A stretch of 64,000 bases of DNA. It comes from Hyphomicrobium sp. MC1. Lineage in GTDB: Bacteria > Pseudomonadota > Alphaproteobacteria > Rhizobiales > Hyphomicrobiaceae. Every line of letters starts with the position of its first letter. Positions within the stretch are counted from its first letter, which is position 1. The DNA lies in NCBI RefSeq assembly GCF_000253295.1, contig NC_015717.1, positions 992,001 through 1,056,000 of the forward strand, read 5' to 3'. The notes below the pieces were generated by a model, which had not been told where the DNA came from, ran no database searches, and saw only the letters and a list, made by a program, of their open reading frames with translations. The position numbers and the translations under genes were made by a program. Below, piece by piece: positions 18,684 through 26,740 of the stretch.

Positions 18684-19211
18684 TTAGTTCAAGACCTGCA
18701 ACGAAACACGGGCCACGCCGGCACCGGTCATGTTGATGGCGCGGGCTGCGCCGCGCGACAGGTCGATGACGCGACCGCCGACAAACGGACCGCGATCGTT
18801 GATGGTGACAACGACGGACTGGCCGTTCGACTGGTTCGTGACGCGAACGCGCGTGCCAAATGGCAGCGTGCGGTGGGCGGCCGTCAGACCGTCCGGATTG
18901 AAGCGCGCGCCCGAAGCGGTTTGCTGGCCCTGCCAGTAGTACGACGCCATGCCGCCACCGCCGCCGCCAGAAGCATAGTGACGCTTACGCGACGAACCCT
19001 GTGCATAGTGCTTGCGAGATACGTTGCGGGCATACCGCGACTTAGAAGACTTGTGGTAGGACTTATACGACGACTTGCGATAGACGGCTTTCTTGTGAGA
19101 ATGCCCGCAGACATAGGCTGCGCCTTCGCACTTCCAGGCCGCGTTTGCGGGCATGGCTGCCGCTGTGATCCCCGCCAACGTGAACGCGGCTACCGCGATA
19201 GTTGAACGCAT
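18684..19211 (-). CDS. RlpA-like protein with basic Tyr/Ser/Lys linker
   Basis: This protein has 175 residues from the ATG at 19211, where AAGGAG lies 6 bases upstream. A signal peptide ends MPANAA. A strongly basic linker (Lys/Ser/Tyr/His/Arg, about residues 38-85) follows, with a short poly-Gly run before the RlpA barrel: MASYYWQGQQTASGARF, LTAAHRTLPFGTRVRV, INDRGPFVGGRVIDLS. The barrel is nearly the same as in the neighbouring paralogue, whereas the linkers are unrelated. The basic linker could bind acidic cell-wall or LPS groups; this is inference. It has a long leader upstream. Confidence 0.85.
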   Translation of the reverse strand: MRSTIAVAAFTLAGITAAAMPANAAWKCEGAAYVCGHSHKKAVYRKSSYKSYHKSSKSRYARNVSRKHYAQGSSRKRHYASGGGGGGMASYYWQGQQTASGARFNPDGLTAAHRTLPFGTRVRVTNQSNGQSVVVTINDRGPFVGGRVIDLSRGAARAINMTGAGVARVSLQVLN

Positions 19212-19823
19212 AATGCACTCCTTCATCAGGAGCAGCAGTGGTTTCGGGTCGAATGGGCGGTTTCCCCCGCCCGTGATCCGCTTTCTTCAGCGATCACGGG
19301 TCAACCGCCTCGGTGGCGGCACCGTCCGTGTATGTTGGGAGAAAGTTGCCCCTGTATCGGAAACCCCGTGTGACCCGTTACTGAACTCCAGAACCCAGTT
19401 CGTACTGCTGCCCGTGCTTGTTGACTGGGGTTACCCCCGTCCTGGCAGCGGCCAACGAGCACCGACTGGCTCCCGCGGTCAACCCGTTGCTGCTAACACT
19501 TTTTAACCATAATTGGTAACTGTCGGAAATATATCATTTATTTTAACTGCATCTTTAGGTTGCGCGACGCCAGGTCGCAGAATTTAACAATCTTTCACGG
19601 AACAAAAATCTTAACAGGCCATTTGTCATATTTCGTTTACCAATCAAAAGCCTATCTCGATCGGCCTGGACGGACGCTCCGTATGCGCCGATTACCCGTT
19701 TTCGAAAATGCACTTTTAAATCTCGTCGCCGAGCTCTCGTCGGCTGCCGTGTCGTGAGACGTCCGCGCATGTTATTGGCCGTCCAAGCGCGAGAGATTAG
19801 CGCGATGAGATGGATCGAATGCG
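19212..19823. other. Gene-free stretch with structured leader
   Basis: These 612 bases hold no convincing gene. The half next to the RlpA-like gene (19212-19500) is G+C-rich and, read on the minus strand, full of inverted repeats, for example CCCGTGATC (19270-19278) with GATCACGGG (19292-19300), and CCGCC/GGCGG at 19304-19318. It may be a structured 5' leader. The middle (19500-19640) is A+T-rich and probably holds divergent promoters for the RlpA-like gene and chrA. Confidence 0.4.
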
Positions 19824-21149
19824 ATGGCGGATGTCCGGCGACAGCAGCACGAACAGCCGGTGCCGACGCCATCATTCGCGGAGGCACGCGCGGTTTGGCT
19901 GCGTATTGGGCTGATGTCGTTTGGCGGTCCCGCCGGACAGATCGCTCTGATGCACAAGGTCCTCGTCGATCAGAAGCGATGGCTGGACGAGGGGACGTTC
20001 CTACTGGCGCTGAACTTCTGCACATTGCTGCCCGGTCCGGAGGCGATGCAACTCGCGACCTATGCAGGATGGCGGATGCATGGCGTGCGTGGCGGTCTGA
20101 CGGCTGGGCTGCTGTTCGTTCTGCCGGGCGCCCTGCTGATCCTCGCGATCTCCATTCTCTATGGCAACTTCGGGCAGGTGCCGATCGTTGCCACCCTGTT
20201 CGAGGGGATCAAGGCGGCGGTGCTGGCGATAGTCGCCGAAGCGCTGTGGCGGATCGCACGGCGCGCGCTGACGAGCCGGACGGAATGGCTAGTCGCTACG
20301 GCATCGTTCATTGGGATCTTTCTGTTCAAGGTGCCGTTTCCGCTCATCGTGCTGGCGGCGGCGCTGGCGGGCTGGGGCCGGACACTGGTTTCCGGCGGCG
20401 GCAGTTCCGCATCAGCGACGGCGTCGAATTTGGTTGTGCCGATCGCATCCACGCTTAAGACGATCGGGCTTTGGCTGGCAGTTTGGCTCCTGCCGCTGCT
20501 GGCCGTGGCGCTGGTTTTCGGGTTCGATCATGTGCTGGCGCGGCTTGCCCTCTTTTTTTCGAAGCTGGCAGTCGTAACGTTTGGCGGGGCTTATGCCGTG
20601 CTCGCCTATATGGCTCAGGACGTCGTCGAAAAATACGGGTGGCTCAGGCCCGGCGAAATGCTGGACGGACTGGGTCTCGCCGAGACGACGCCGGGACCGC
20701 TGATCCTCGTTACCGAGTTCGTCGGCTATCTTGCGGCGGCAAGACATGGCGGCGGCCCAGCGTGGCTGTTCGGAGTGCTTGGCGCTTTTGTTACGCTGTG
20801 GGCGACGTTTGCGCCGTGCTTTCTCTATGTCTTCGCCGGTGCGCCGTATATCGAGTGGCTGAAAGCGGCGCCGAAGCTGAAAGCGGCCTTATCAATGATC
20901 ACGGCGGCCGTCGTCGGCGTCATCTTCAATCTGTCGCTCTGGTTTGCGCTGCATGTGTTCTTCAGGGCGCAGGCGGAAGTGGGGTTCGGGCCGGCGCGGC
21001 TCGACGTGCCCTTACTGGCCAGCGTCGATGTCCGGGCTGTCGGATTGGCGGTTCTTGCCGCCGTGCTGCTGTTCGTTTTTCGCCTCGGAATCGTGACGAC
21101 GCTCGGCGTTTCAGCCTTGGCATCGTTGCTGCTGGCTTGGGCGATGTGA
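19824..21149 (+). CDS. chrA: Chromate transporter, two-domain type
   Basis: This 441-residue inner-membrane protein of the CHR family would export chromate. It is the long form with two CHR halves. Half one carries SFGGPAGQIALMHK and LLPGPEAMQLATYAGW; half two carries TFGGAYAVLAYMAQDV and GLAETTPGPLILVTEFVG. These paired motifs are the family signature. About ten hydrophobic segments are visible. It stands alone, with no chrB regulator adjacent, so resistance versus another anion role cannot be settled. It converges tightly on the CorA-family gene (2 bases between stops). Confidence 0.93.
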   Translation: MADVRRQQHEQPVPTPSFAEARAVWLRIGLMSFGGPAGQIALMHKVLVDQKRWLDEGTFLLALNFCTLLPGPEAMQLATYAGWRMHGVRGGLTAGLLFVLPGALLILAISILYGNFGQVPIVATLFEGIKAAVLAIVAEALWRIARRALTSRTEWLVATASFIGIFLFKVPFPLIVLAAALAGWGRTLVSGGGSSASATASNLVVPIASTLKTIGLWLAVWLLPLLAVALVFGFDHVLARLALFFSKLAVVTFGGAYAVLAYMAQDVVEKYGWLRPGEMLDGLGLAETTPGPLILVTEFVGYLAAARHGGGPAWLFGVLGAFVTLWATFAPCFLYVFAGAPYIEWLKAAPKLKAALSMITAAVVGVIFNLSLWFALHVFFRAQAEVGFGPARLDVPLLASVDVRAVGLAVLAAVLLFVFRLGIVTTLGVSALASLLLAWAM

Positions 21150-21151
21150 CG

Positions 21152-22117
21152 TCAGAGCCAACCCTTCTTCTTGAAATAGAGGAACGGGATCAGGCCCGAG
21201 ATGAACATCAAGACGAGGGCCATCGGATACCCGAACGGGAAATCGAGCTCCGGCATGACTTTGAAATTCATGCCGTAGATCGAGGCGACGAGGGTCGGTG
21301 GCATCAGCATCACGGCCATGACCGAGAACAGCTTGATGATCTGGTTCTGCTCCGTCGAGATCATGCCAAGCGTCGCATCGAGCAGAAAGCTGGTGCGGGC
21401 CGAGAGAAAGCGCATGCTTTCCATCAGCGATAGGATGTCATGGTTGGCGGCTTCGATGCGACCGAGCACGCGCGTGTCGTCCTGGCGTTCGCGAGCGGCA
21501 TTGGCGAAATAGAGCGACAGGCGGTGAAGCGACATGGCGCTTTCCTGCGCTCTCGCGGTGATGTCGCCTTCCTTGCCGACCGTCCTGAGTAAAACGTCCA
21601 GTCGCCGGTTGTGTGCGGCCTGTCCCTTTTGAGCGAAGACGAGTGGGGCGATGAGTTCGATTTCATCTTGCACGCGTTCGATCAGGTCGGCTTCGCGCTC
21701 GATCAGCATTTCGAGCAGGCCGATCATGACGCCCGCGCCAGTCACGCAATCGGCGTCACCTTTCGCGGCGCGGGTGACGTAAACCGGAAAGGCCTTCGGC
21801 TCGGCGTAGCGCACGGTGACGAGGCGGTTGCCGGACAAAATGAACGTGATGACCGACGTCATCGGCATATCCTGTGCGTTGTGATGCAGGATAATGCTCG
21901 TCATGTAGTAGGCGCCGTTCTCCGAGTAGAAGCGGTTCGACGCTTCGATCTCGCGCATTTCGGAGCGGGTCGGGATTTCGATGCCGAGAGCGTCCTCAAT
22001 GCACTTGTCTTCGTTTTCGCCGGGATTAATCAGGTCGATCCACACGCTCGACGCAAGATCGCCCGGCTCTGTGCGCTTGATCAATTTGCTGCCGAGGGCG
22101 TCATAGACCGTTATCAT
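21152..22117 (-). CDS. corA: CorA-family divalent cation transporter
   Basis: This protein has 321 residues from the ATG at 22117, with AAGG 9 bases upstream; an in-frame TTG nine bases earlier is less likely. CorA proteins form pentameric channels for magnesium, cobalt or nickel. The long N-terminal cytoplasmic domain ends in a stalk helix, followed by two C-terminal membrane helices. The gating motif YGMNF sits at the end of the first and is followed by the MPELDFPFGYP loop, with KKKGWL at the C-terminus. This is a complete, ordinary member. Confidence 0.92.
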   Translation of the reverse strand: MITVYDALGSKLIKRTEPGDLASSVWIDLINPGENEDKCIEDALGIEIPTRSEMREIEASNRFYSENGAYYMTSIILHHNAQDMPMTSVITFILSGNRLVTVRYAEPKAFPVYVTRAAKGDADCVTGAGVMIGLLEMLIEREADLIERVQDEIELIAPLVFAQKGQAAHNRRLDVLLRTVGKEGDITARAQESAMSLHRLSLYFANAARERQDDTRVLGRIEAANHDILSLMESMRFLSARTSFLLDATLGMISTEQNQIIKLFSVMAVMLMPPTLVASIYGMNFKVMPELDFPFGYPMALVLMFISGLIPFLYFKKKGWL

Positions 22118-22326
22118 TGATTTCAACCTTGCTGTGAAATGCGTGCGGCGTGGATGCTAGAACGCCGTCGATAGGCCTCAAGTTCGGGGCGCAGCCATTC
22201 CACGGCGTCCCAGAGCCGAACAAGCCCGCCGAACGGCCGAGCTTGTTCCAGCCGTCGGCGTTTCGGGCTTTGCTCGGCGGTCGCGAGTCCGATATGACGA
22301 ATGCATCTTTAATTGGAGCGGCTTCC

Positions 22327-22641
22327 ATGTCTCCGCGATTGATGATCGTTGCTGGTGTGGCCGGAATTCTATTTTGCGGATTGGCGACGTCGGCCGGCGC
22401 CGGAGGAATTCAGTGCAAGAACGGCTTTCAGCTGGTGCAGGGCTCTTGGCTTTCCACGCCCTACTGCCAGGACGCACTGGTTGCCCAGGTAGCCCATGAA
22501 TATGGGTTTAAGGCGACAGCGGCGGAGGTTCGAAACAACCCGATGTTCAAGCAGCGTCTTTGCCGTTTCATCGGCCAGGATATCCGGATCAAAGAGACCT
22601 GCAGCGAGGTCACGCCGGTGCCGGGGCGCGGATTTTACTGA
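22327..22641 (+). CDS. Small secreted Cys-containing protein
   Basis: This protein has 104 residues from the ATG at 22327 (GGAG 8 bases upstream). The signal peptide is MSPRLMIVAGVAGILFCGLA, with cleavage near SAGA. The mature part is short with four cysteines (IQCKNGF, TPYCQDAL, QRLCRFIG, KETCSEV), which suits two disulfides in the periplasm. It ends VPGRGFY. Similar small proteins occur across Hyphomicrobiales, but I know no function. It converges on the bactofilin gene, separated by that gene's terminator. Confidence 0.65.
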   Translation: MSPRLMIVAGVAGILFCGLATSAGAGGIQCKNGFQLVQGSWLSTPYCQDALVAQVAHEYGFKATAAEVRNNPMFKQRLCRFIGQDIRIKETCSEVTPVPGRGFY

Positions 22642-22670
22642 CGCCGCTATCGTAGGCCGCCAGGCATAAA

Positions 22671-22702
22671 AAAGGTGATGATCGCTTGGTACGATCATCA
22701 CC
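22671..22702 (-). terminator. Rho-independent terminator of the bactofilin gene
   Basis: On the minus strand a perfect 11-base stem GGTGATGATCG / CGATCATCACC closes on TACCAAG and is followed by TTTTTTA. It starts 27 bases after the bactofilin stop codon. Confidence 0.9.
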
Positions 22703-22729
22703 GGGATGGCGTCGAAAAAACGTCAGATC

Positions 22730-23245
22730 TCAGCCGAGATCTGGCGTCACTTCGCTGATGTCCTTGGCGCGGCGGACGCTGCCGTCGAACTGGGCGCCTT
22801 CGTCGATCGAGAGTGTCTGCTTGATGATGTCGCCGTCAACGCGCGAGGTGGCGTTGAGGTTCACGGACGAGCCCTTGAGGGCGCCGCTGACTTCGCCCTG
22901 CACCGTGATGGTGCGTGCCGTGATGGTGCCGGCGACGCTGCCCGTTTCACCGACGGTGACAGCTTCGCCATGAACATCGCCCTGGATGTGCCCGGCGATG
23001 AGCAGCGAGCCCTTCGTCTTGATCACGAGCTGCTGGCCCGAGATGGTGATGTCCTGTCCGAGGACCGATGTCGGCGCGTCGATGGCGTGGGTGTGTGAGT
23101 GACTGGCGGTCTGCTGGATCGGCGAGCCGAAAAGCGGCGGTGCCGGGGTCTTGGGTGCCATCGATGGGATCGATGAAGCGTGTGGCGTGAGTGTCTTGGC
23201 TGGCTCTGCGACGCGTGGTTCCGGCGTCGCTACGCGGTTGAACAT
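22730..23245 (-). CDS. Bactofilin (DUF583)
   Basis: This protein has 171 residues from the ATG at 23245 (GGGGGTAG upstream). Bactofilins polymerise into non-nucleotide filaments that position cell-wall enzymes, stalks or chromosomes. A disordered Pro/Ala-rich N-terminus (about residues 1-60, with HSHTH) precedes the right-handed beta-helix: TSVLGQDITISGQQLVIKTK, then repeating turns GHIQGDVHGEAVTVGETG and SVAGTITARTITVQGEV. A short tail follows. The filament core is complete. A second bactofilin is encoded at 54621-55160 with a different tail, so the two may co-assemble. The neighbours are small secreted proteins. Confidence 0.9.
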   Translation of the reverse strand: MFNRVATPEPRVAEPAKTLTPHASSIPSMAPKTPAPPLFGSPIQQTASHSHTHAIDAPTSVLGQDITISGQQLVIKTKGSLLIAGHIQGDVHGEAVTVGETGSVAGTITARTITVQGEVSGALKGSSVNLNATSRVDGDIIKQTLSIDEGAQFDGSVRRAKDISEVTPDLG

Positions 23246-23410
23246 CGGTCTACCCCCAAACAAAAAAGAACTGCTGTCGCCCTTCCCGCTGAGGCACAGC
23301 ATCACGCTAGTTAGGGTACATTATGTCCAAGTCGGCACTGGCGCTAGGATTGTTTCGCCGCGGCGCAGAATTCGGCGGGCCGGGGCAGCAATCGTTAAGA
23401 CGCTTGATCA

Positions 23411-23446
23411 AAAGAGAAACGGGCCATCGCGTTTGGCGAGGCCCGC
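23411..23446 (-). terminator. Terminator of the downstream-facing small gene
   Basis: On the minus strand GCGGGCC pairs imperfectly with GGCCCGT and runs into TTCTCTTTT. It lies about 30 bases beyond the stop codon of the small secreted protein gene at 23477. Confidence 0.6.
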
Positions 23447-23476
23447 TTTGGATTTCCCATAGTGAATTCGTGTCGA

Positions 23477-23806
23477 TCAATCCCAGTAATTCACGAACGG
23501 CGCGACGACGTGCGTTCTGCCGTGGCGATCGCTGTAGACGTGTGCGAACGGTGCATCGACGACTGTCCGGCGTCCGCTTTCCACGCGCGTGAAGGGCGCA
23601 TGCACAACATTACGGCCCCGGTGATAGTGACGGTGATAAATAGGGCGGCCATTCCGGTCGTACCGGTCATGGACCTTGATTAGGTTGGACGGCGCAGCGG
23701 GTGCGCCGGGCTTTGTAGCCGGGAAGGCGTTGGCTGTTACGGAGACCGCCAGCATCGAAGCCAGCGCTGCCGTGACTGCGATGAGGGGACGGGAAAATGC
23801 CGTCAT
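23477..23806 (-). CDS. Small secreted His/Arg-rich protein with APF repeats
   Basis: This 109-residue exported protein has a signal peptide (LIAVTAALASMLAVSVTANA). The mature part carries three variants of a short repeat (VHAPFTRV, VDAPFAHV, VVAPFVNY) separated by His/Arg/Asp-rich spacers such as YHRHYHRGRN. The pattern suggests a small beta-rich or metal-binding cell-surface protein. Related low-complexity proteins are common in Hyphomicrobiales without known function. It diverges from the polysaccharide deacetylase gene across 221 bases. Confidence 0.65.
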   Translation of the reverse strand: MTAFSRPLIAVTAALASMLAVSVTANAFPATKPGAPAAPSNLIKVHDRYDRNGRPIYHRHYHRGRNVVHAPFTRVESGRRTVVDAPFAHVYSDRHGRTHVVAPFVNYWD

Positions 23807-24027
23807 GACAATACTCTTCTCGTTTCTGTTGCTACGCTTTCAAAACTGACGAAGTGAGCTTTTGGTTCGCATTTTTCCATGCGGCAATTGGCTGAACGGC
23901 TGCCTCTTTTGCTCGGCGCGATCCAATCCCTGACGCCTTAATGCGACGTACCCTGCAGAATCTGCGGGTCTGGGCTTCCGACAGCGCGGGAGTCTGCTAG
24001 ATTCGTTAACAAAAAGGGGAGGTCGTC

Positions 24028-25326
24028 ATGGTCATTCACCGAGTGGGGCTCGCCATTATCTTAACGGCGCTTCTCGGGCATGGCCCGGCGTCGGCGGCAG
24101 ATGAAGCGGCGTGTCCGCGTCCGGGTACGCTTGGCGTTTCCCGCACCGTCGAGATCGATACGACCGGCGGGCCGGGCTTCGGAATGGAGCACTACAAGGC
24201 GTACGACTTCCTACAGGACAAGGAAGTCGTCCTGACATTCGACGATGGTCCGCAAAAGTACACGACCGAAGCGGTCCTCAAGGCGCTGAATGACGAATGC
24301 GTCAAGGCGACGTTCTTCTCGATCGGGAAAATGGCGCTGGGCTATCCGGAGATCATTCGCGAGGTGGCGAAGGCCGGACATACGGTCGGAACACACACGT
24401 GGAGCCACAAGGCGATTGCCAAGCTCAAGACCTTCGATGCGGGCAAGGATGAGATCGAGCGCGGCGTCAGCGCAGTGCACCGCGCGGTCGGTGGTCCCAT
24501 AGCACCCTTCTTCCGGTTTCCAACGCTCGTCGATACGCAGGAGGCCGTCGCATATCTCGGCAAGCGCAACATCGCGATCTTTTCGACCGACATCGACAGC
24601 GTCGACTACAAGCCGCAAACGGCTGATCATCTCGTCAAGTCGCTGATGCAGAAGCTCGACAAGAGGGGCAAGGGCATCCTCTTGATGCATGATATTCATA
24701 AAACGACCGCGAAGGCCGTGCCGATGTTGCTCGCGCAGCTCAAGGCCAAGGGCTACAAGATCGTCCACATGACGGCGAAGTTTCCGGTGACGACGGTGGC
24801 GGAATACGATCAAGCCATCGAGAAGGAAGCGAAAGGCTTGCCGCAAGTCGGCGCCGAGAAGCCGCTTTCGAGCATCGTCAAGACAGTCGGAGGAACACCG
24901 CCGCCAAGCGAAGCGCCATCTTCATCGGAAAACGGCGAGCCAGAGGGGCTGCCGGCGCCGCCGTCACCTGAAGCCGCGTCGTCCGCTCCGGCTGCTGCGC
25001 CGCTTCCGGCTTTTCCGGCGACGCCGCCCGCTCCACAATCCGTTCCTGAAGCGGCGCCCGCTCCGGGAAAGCAATCTTCTGCGGCCCCCGTGCCTCAGGA
25101 GATCAAATCTCCGGTGGCGACTGTGTCGGAGACAGGCGACGGCGCGGCAAAGCCCGTGAGCGTTGTCGCGGCGGCCGAGACCGCGCCTGTGAAGACGGTT
25201 TCGGGGACAGCGCATATCGATGAGCCAAAGAAGGTCGACGCGCTTGAGCCCGCGCATCCGGGCGAGCCACCAAAATCGATATCCGAGAAGCTGAAAGAGA
25301 CGTGGCAGTTCTGGTTCGGCGAATAG
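24028..25326 (+). CDS. Polysaccharide deacetylase (NodB domain) with Pro/Ala tail
   Basis: This 432-residue exported enzyme has a signal peptide (IILTALLGHGPASA). The NodB domain spans about residues 65-260 and would remove acetyl groups from GlcNAc polymers. Motifs are LTFDDGPQ (catalytic base and metal Asp), HTVGTHTWSH (zinc histidines), FFRFPT (usually RxPY/F; here the position reads RFPT) and ILLMHDIH with the catalytic His. From about residue 290 the protein is a Pro/Ala/Ser-rich, likely disordered tail ending in EKLKETWQFWFGE. The tail may anchor it to the wall or membrane. Cell-wall or capsule modification is the likely role. Confidence 0.85.
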   Translation: MVIHRVGLAIILTALLGHGPASAADEAACPRPGTLGVSRTVEIDTTGGPGFGMEHYKAYDFLQDKEVVLTFDDGPQKYTTEAVLKALNDECVKATFFSIGKMALGYPEIIREVAKAGHTVGTHTWSHKAIAKLKTFDAGKDEIERGVSAVHRAVGGPIAPFFRFPTLVDTQEAVAYLGKRNIAIFSTDIDSVDYKPQTADHLVKSLMQKLDKRGKGILLMHDIHKTTAKAVPMLLAQLKAKGYKIVHMTAKFPVTTVAEYDQAIEKEAKGLPQVGAEKPLSSIVKTVGGTPPPSEAPSSSENGEPEGLPAPPSPEAASSAPAAAPLPAFPATPPAPQSVPEAAPAPGKQSSAAPVPQEIKSPVATVSETGDGAAKPVSVVAAAETAPVKTVSGTAHIDEPKKVDALEPAHPGEPPKSISEKLKETWQFWFGE

Positions 25327-25334
25327 TGCCGACA

Positions 25335-25375
25335 AAAATGAAATGGGTGGCAGGGTCTGCCACCCATTTCATTTT
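25335..25375. terminator. Perfect 19-base hairpin after the deacetylase gene
   Basis: AAAATGAAATGGGTGGCAG (25335-25353) pairs perfectly with its complement at 25357-25375 around GGT, giving A-run/T-run flanks on both strands. It starts 9 bases after the stop codon and would stop transcription in both directions, which also isolates the minus-strand mini-gene to its right. Confidence 0.9.
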
Positions 25376-25717
25376 GGACGCCCTGTAAGGCCCCCCCGGG
25401 CCCGCCGCAAACCAAGCTTTCTGCCCGAGCGCACAACAGCGCGACGGCAAGTTCTTGGGCGTTCACCACGGTCTGACGCTGATAATCAGAGACGTAGCGT
25501 TTCCGGCATCATGTGGGCTTGGTCCCCCAATCGACCCCCCGATCGACTGCCCACGAGAAGGACGCTATTGGACCTTGACGGGGGCTTCCACAGAAAACGA
25601 ATCAGTTTTGCTCGAATCCAAAATCGTGTGGCGTATTGGATACAACAAAATGAATATTCAGTACTCAGACTATAGTCTTGTGGATAGCTGCTTTCGGAGG
25701 GAACTACGCAAAGAGAA
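25376..25717. other. Gene-free stretch
   Basis: These 342 bases have short open frames but none with a ribosome site and normal codon use. The right half (about 25610-25690) is A+T-rich. I see no other structure. Confidence 0.4.
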
Positions 25718-25739
25718 GGGCCGCTCGTGAGAGCGGCCC
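25718..25739 (-). terminator. Terminator of the mini-gene transcript
   Basis: On the minus strand GGGCCGCTC, loop TCAC, GAGCGGCCC is a perfect 9-base stem followed by TTCTCTTTG. It lies 50 bases past the stop codon of the 25-codon frame and defines a short minus-strand transcript. Confidence 0.7.
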
Positions 25740-25789
25740 CGTGAGATCATCGTCTGAAAGCGGAGTTGCAATGTCTGCCGCTTAAGGTG

Positions 25790-25867
25790 TCAGGCGCACT
25801 CCAGGAGAGTTCCGTGTGCAAGCCCGAGCGACCTCGACATCGACCGCCTCAAGATCCCACTCGACAT
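25790..25867 (-). CDS. 25-residue peptide with full-length Shine-Dalgarno
   Basis: An ATG at 25867 opens a 25-codon frame ending TGA. It is preceded, 7 bases from the core, by AGGAGGTGATC (25870-25880 on the plus strand as complement), an 11-base match to the 3' end of 16S rRNA, far longer than other sites in this window. The peptide is basic in its first half (ILRRSMSRS) and hydrophobic later, ending LLECA with one cysteine. A terminator follows at 25718. It could be a leader peptide, a secreted or membrane peptide, or a ribosome-binding decoy RNA. I recognise no family. Confidence 0.5.
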   Translation of the reverse strand: MSSGILRRSMSRSLGLAHGTLLECA

Positions 25868-25968
25868 CGGATCACCTCCTCTCTGTTGTTGAAAGATGAG
25901 ATAAGCTGACACTGTTCGCGCGCTTTGAAAAGCCTTTGTTTATGACGCTTTGTTAAGTCTGGTTCGCA

Positions 25969-26619
25969 TCATTTGTTGAGGCAACTCGGATAGGGCGGTT
26001 TCTCGTCCGGTTTGATTGCGCAGAGGCGGATCGGTGCGAGCTTCGCCAGCCGGTCTTTCCATTTGCTCTCGTCGATCGTTAGGTTCTCGGCATTCGCGGC
26101 CGTGCGCTCGGCCCATTGCACCGTGTAAACGGCGGACGCGGATTTGATCGCAACGACGAGGGCTGTTTCGCTGTCGTCGCCGCCGCTCGCATCGATCTTG
26201 CCGCAACTCGCGACGGCGACGAATGCGTCTTCGCCGCTGATCTCGGTCTGGCCGAGCGGCTTTACCGAGAATGTTTTCGGGCAGGCCTTCTGAAATCCGG
26301 CCGCGATCTGCGCCGCGAAGTATTGTGCGGAGAGGTCGGGATGTGTGGGTGCGGCTTTCGCGCCGGTCACAGTGATCATCTGCGACCACTTCTCGGCTGT
26401 CTCGCCTTTCAGCACGGCTTCGCGAATATAGTTGTCGGCGGTCGGCTGCTCATAAACGGTGGTGAAGTCTGCGGGCAGCGTGAACATCACGAGCTTCCCA
26501 AAGATCGGGGAAATGACGATCGGCGCGGATGGGCTGCTTGGTGGCTTGGCCGTATCGTCGGCGATAGCATATCCCGGCAAAGTGCAGATCAGGGCGAGCA
26601 GAAACATCGAACTTCGCAT
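25969..26619 (-). CDS. Secreted hypothetical protein
   Basis: This protein has 216 residues from the ATG at 26619 (AAGGA about 8 bases upstream). A signal peptide (MRSSMFLLALICTLPGYAIA) precedes a soluble alpha/beta domain: FTLPADFTTVYEQP, NYIREAVLKGETAEKWSQMI (typical of a periplasmic domain also seen in DUF-type lipoprotein partners), and KACPKTFSV with VASCGKID, a likely disulfide pair. It ends AIKPDEKPPYPSCLNK. No enzyme motif is visible. Transcription of the GST gene lies upstream on the same strand, 122 bases away. Confidence 0.65.
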   Translation of the reverse strand: MRSSMFLLALICTLPGYAIADDTAKPPSSPSAPIVISPIFGKLVMFTLPADFTTVYEQPTADNYIREAVLKGETAEKWSQMITVTGAKAAPTHPDLSAQYFAAQIAAGFQKACPKTFSVKPLGQTEISGEDAFVAVASCGKIDASGGDDSETALVVAIKSASAVYTVQWAERTAANAENLTIDESKWKDRLAKLAPIRLCAIKPDEKPPYPSCLNK

Positions 26620-26740
26620 GCAGCACATCCTTGATGGTTTTCCGGAACGGCTAGCGTGCAGATATGACCATAGTCAGACGGCACCTGCGTCAATTCTAGG
26701 GTCGTTGCAATGTCGGGAAATTTCTCCCCAACAACGCCGT

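Noticed and set aside
19555..20025. 156-codon minus-strand frame before and over chrA
   Set aside because: It overlaps the chrA start antisense and shows no family or start signal.
25455..25730. 91-codon plus-strand frame right of the deacetylase
   Set aside because: No ribosome site, odd codon use, and it ends in the minus-strand terminator.
25860..25885. Fragment of a 16S rRNA gene 3' end
   Set aside because: Only the last 11 bases match; the rest of helix 45 is absent, so a Shine-Dalgarno site of the mini-gene explains it better.
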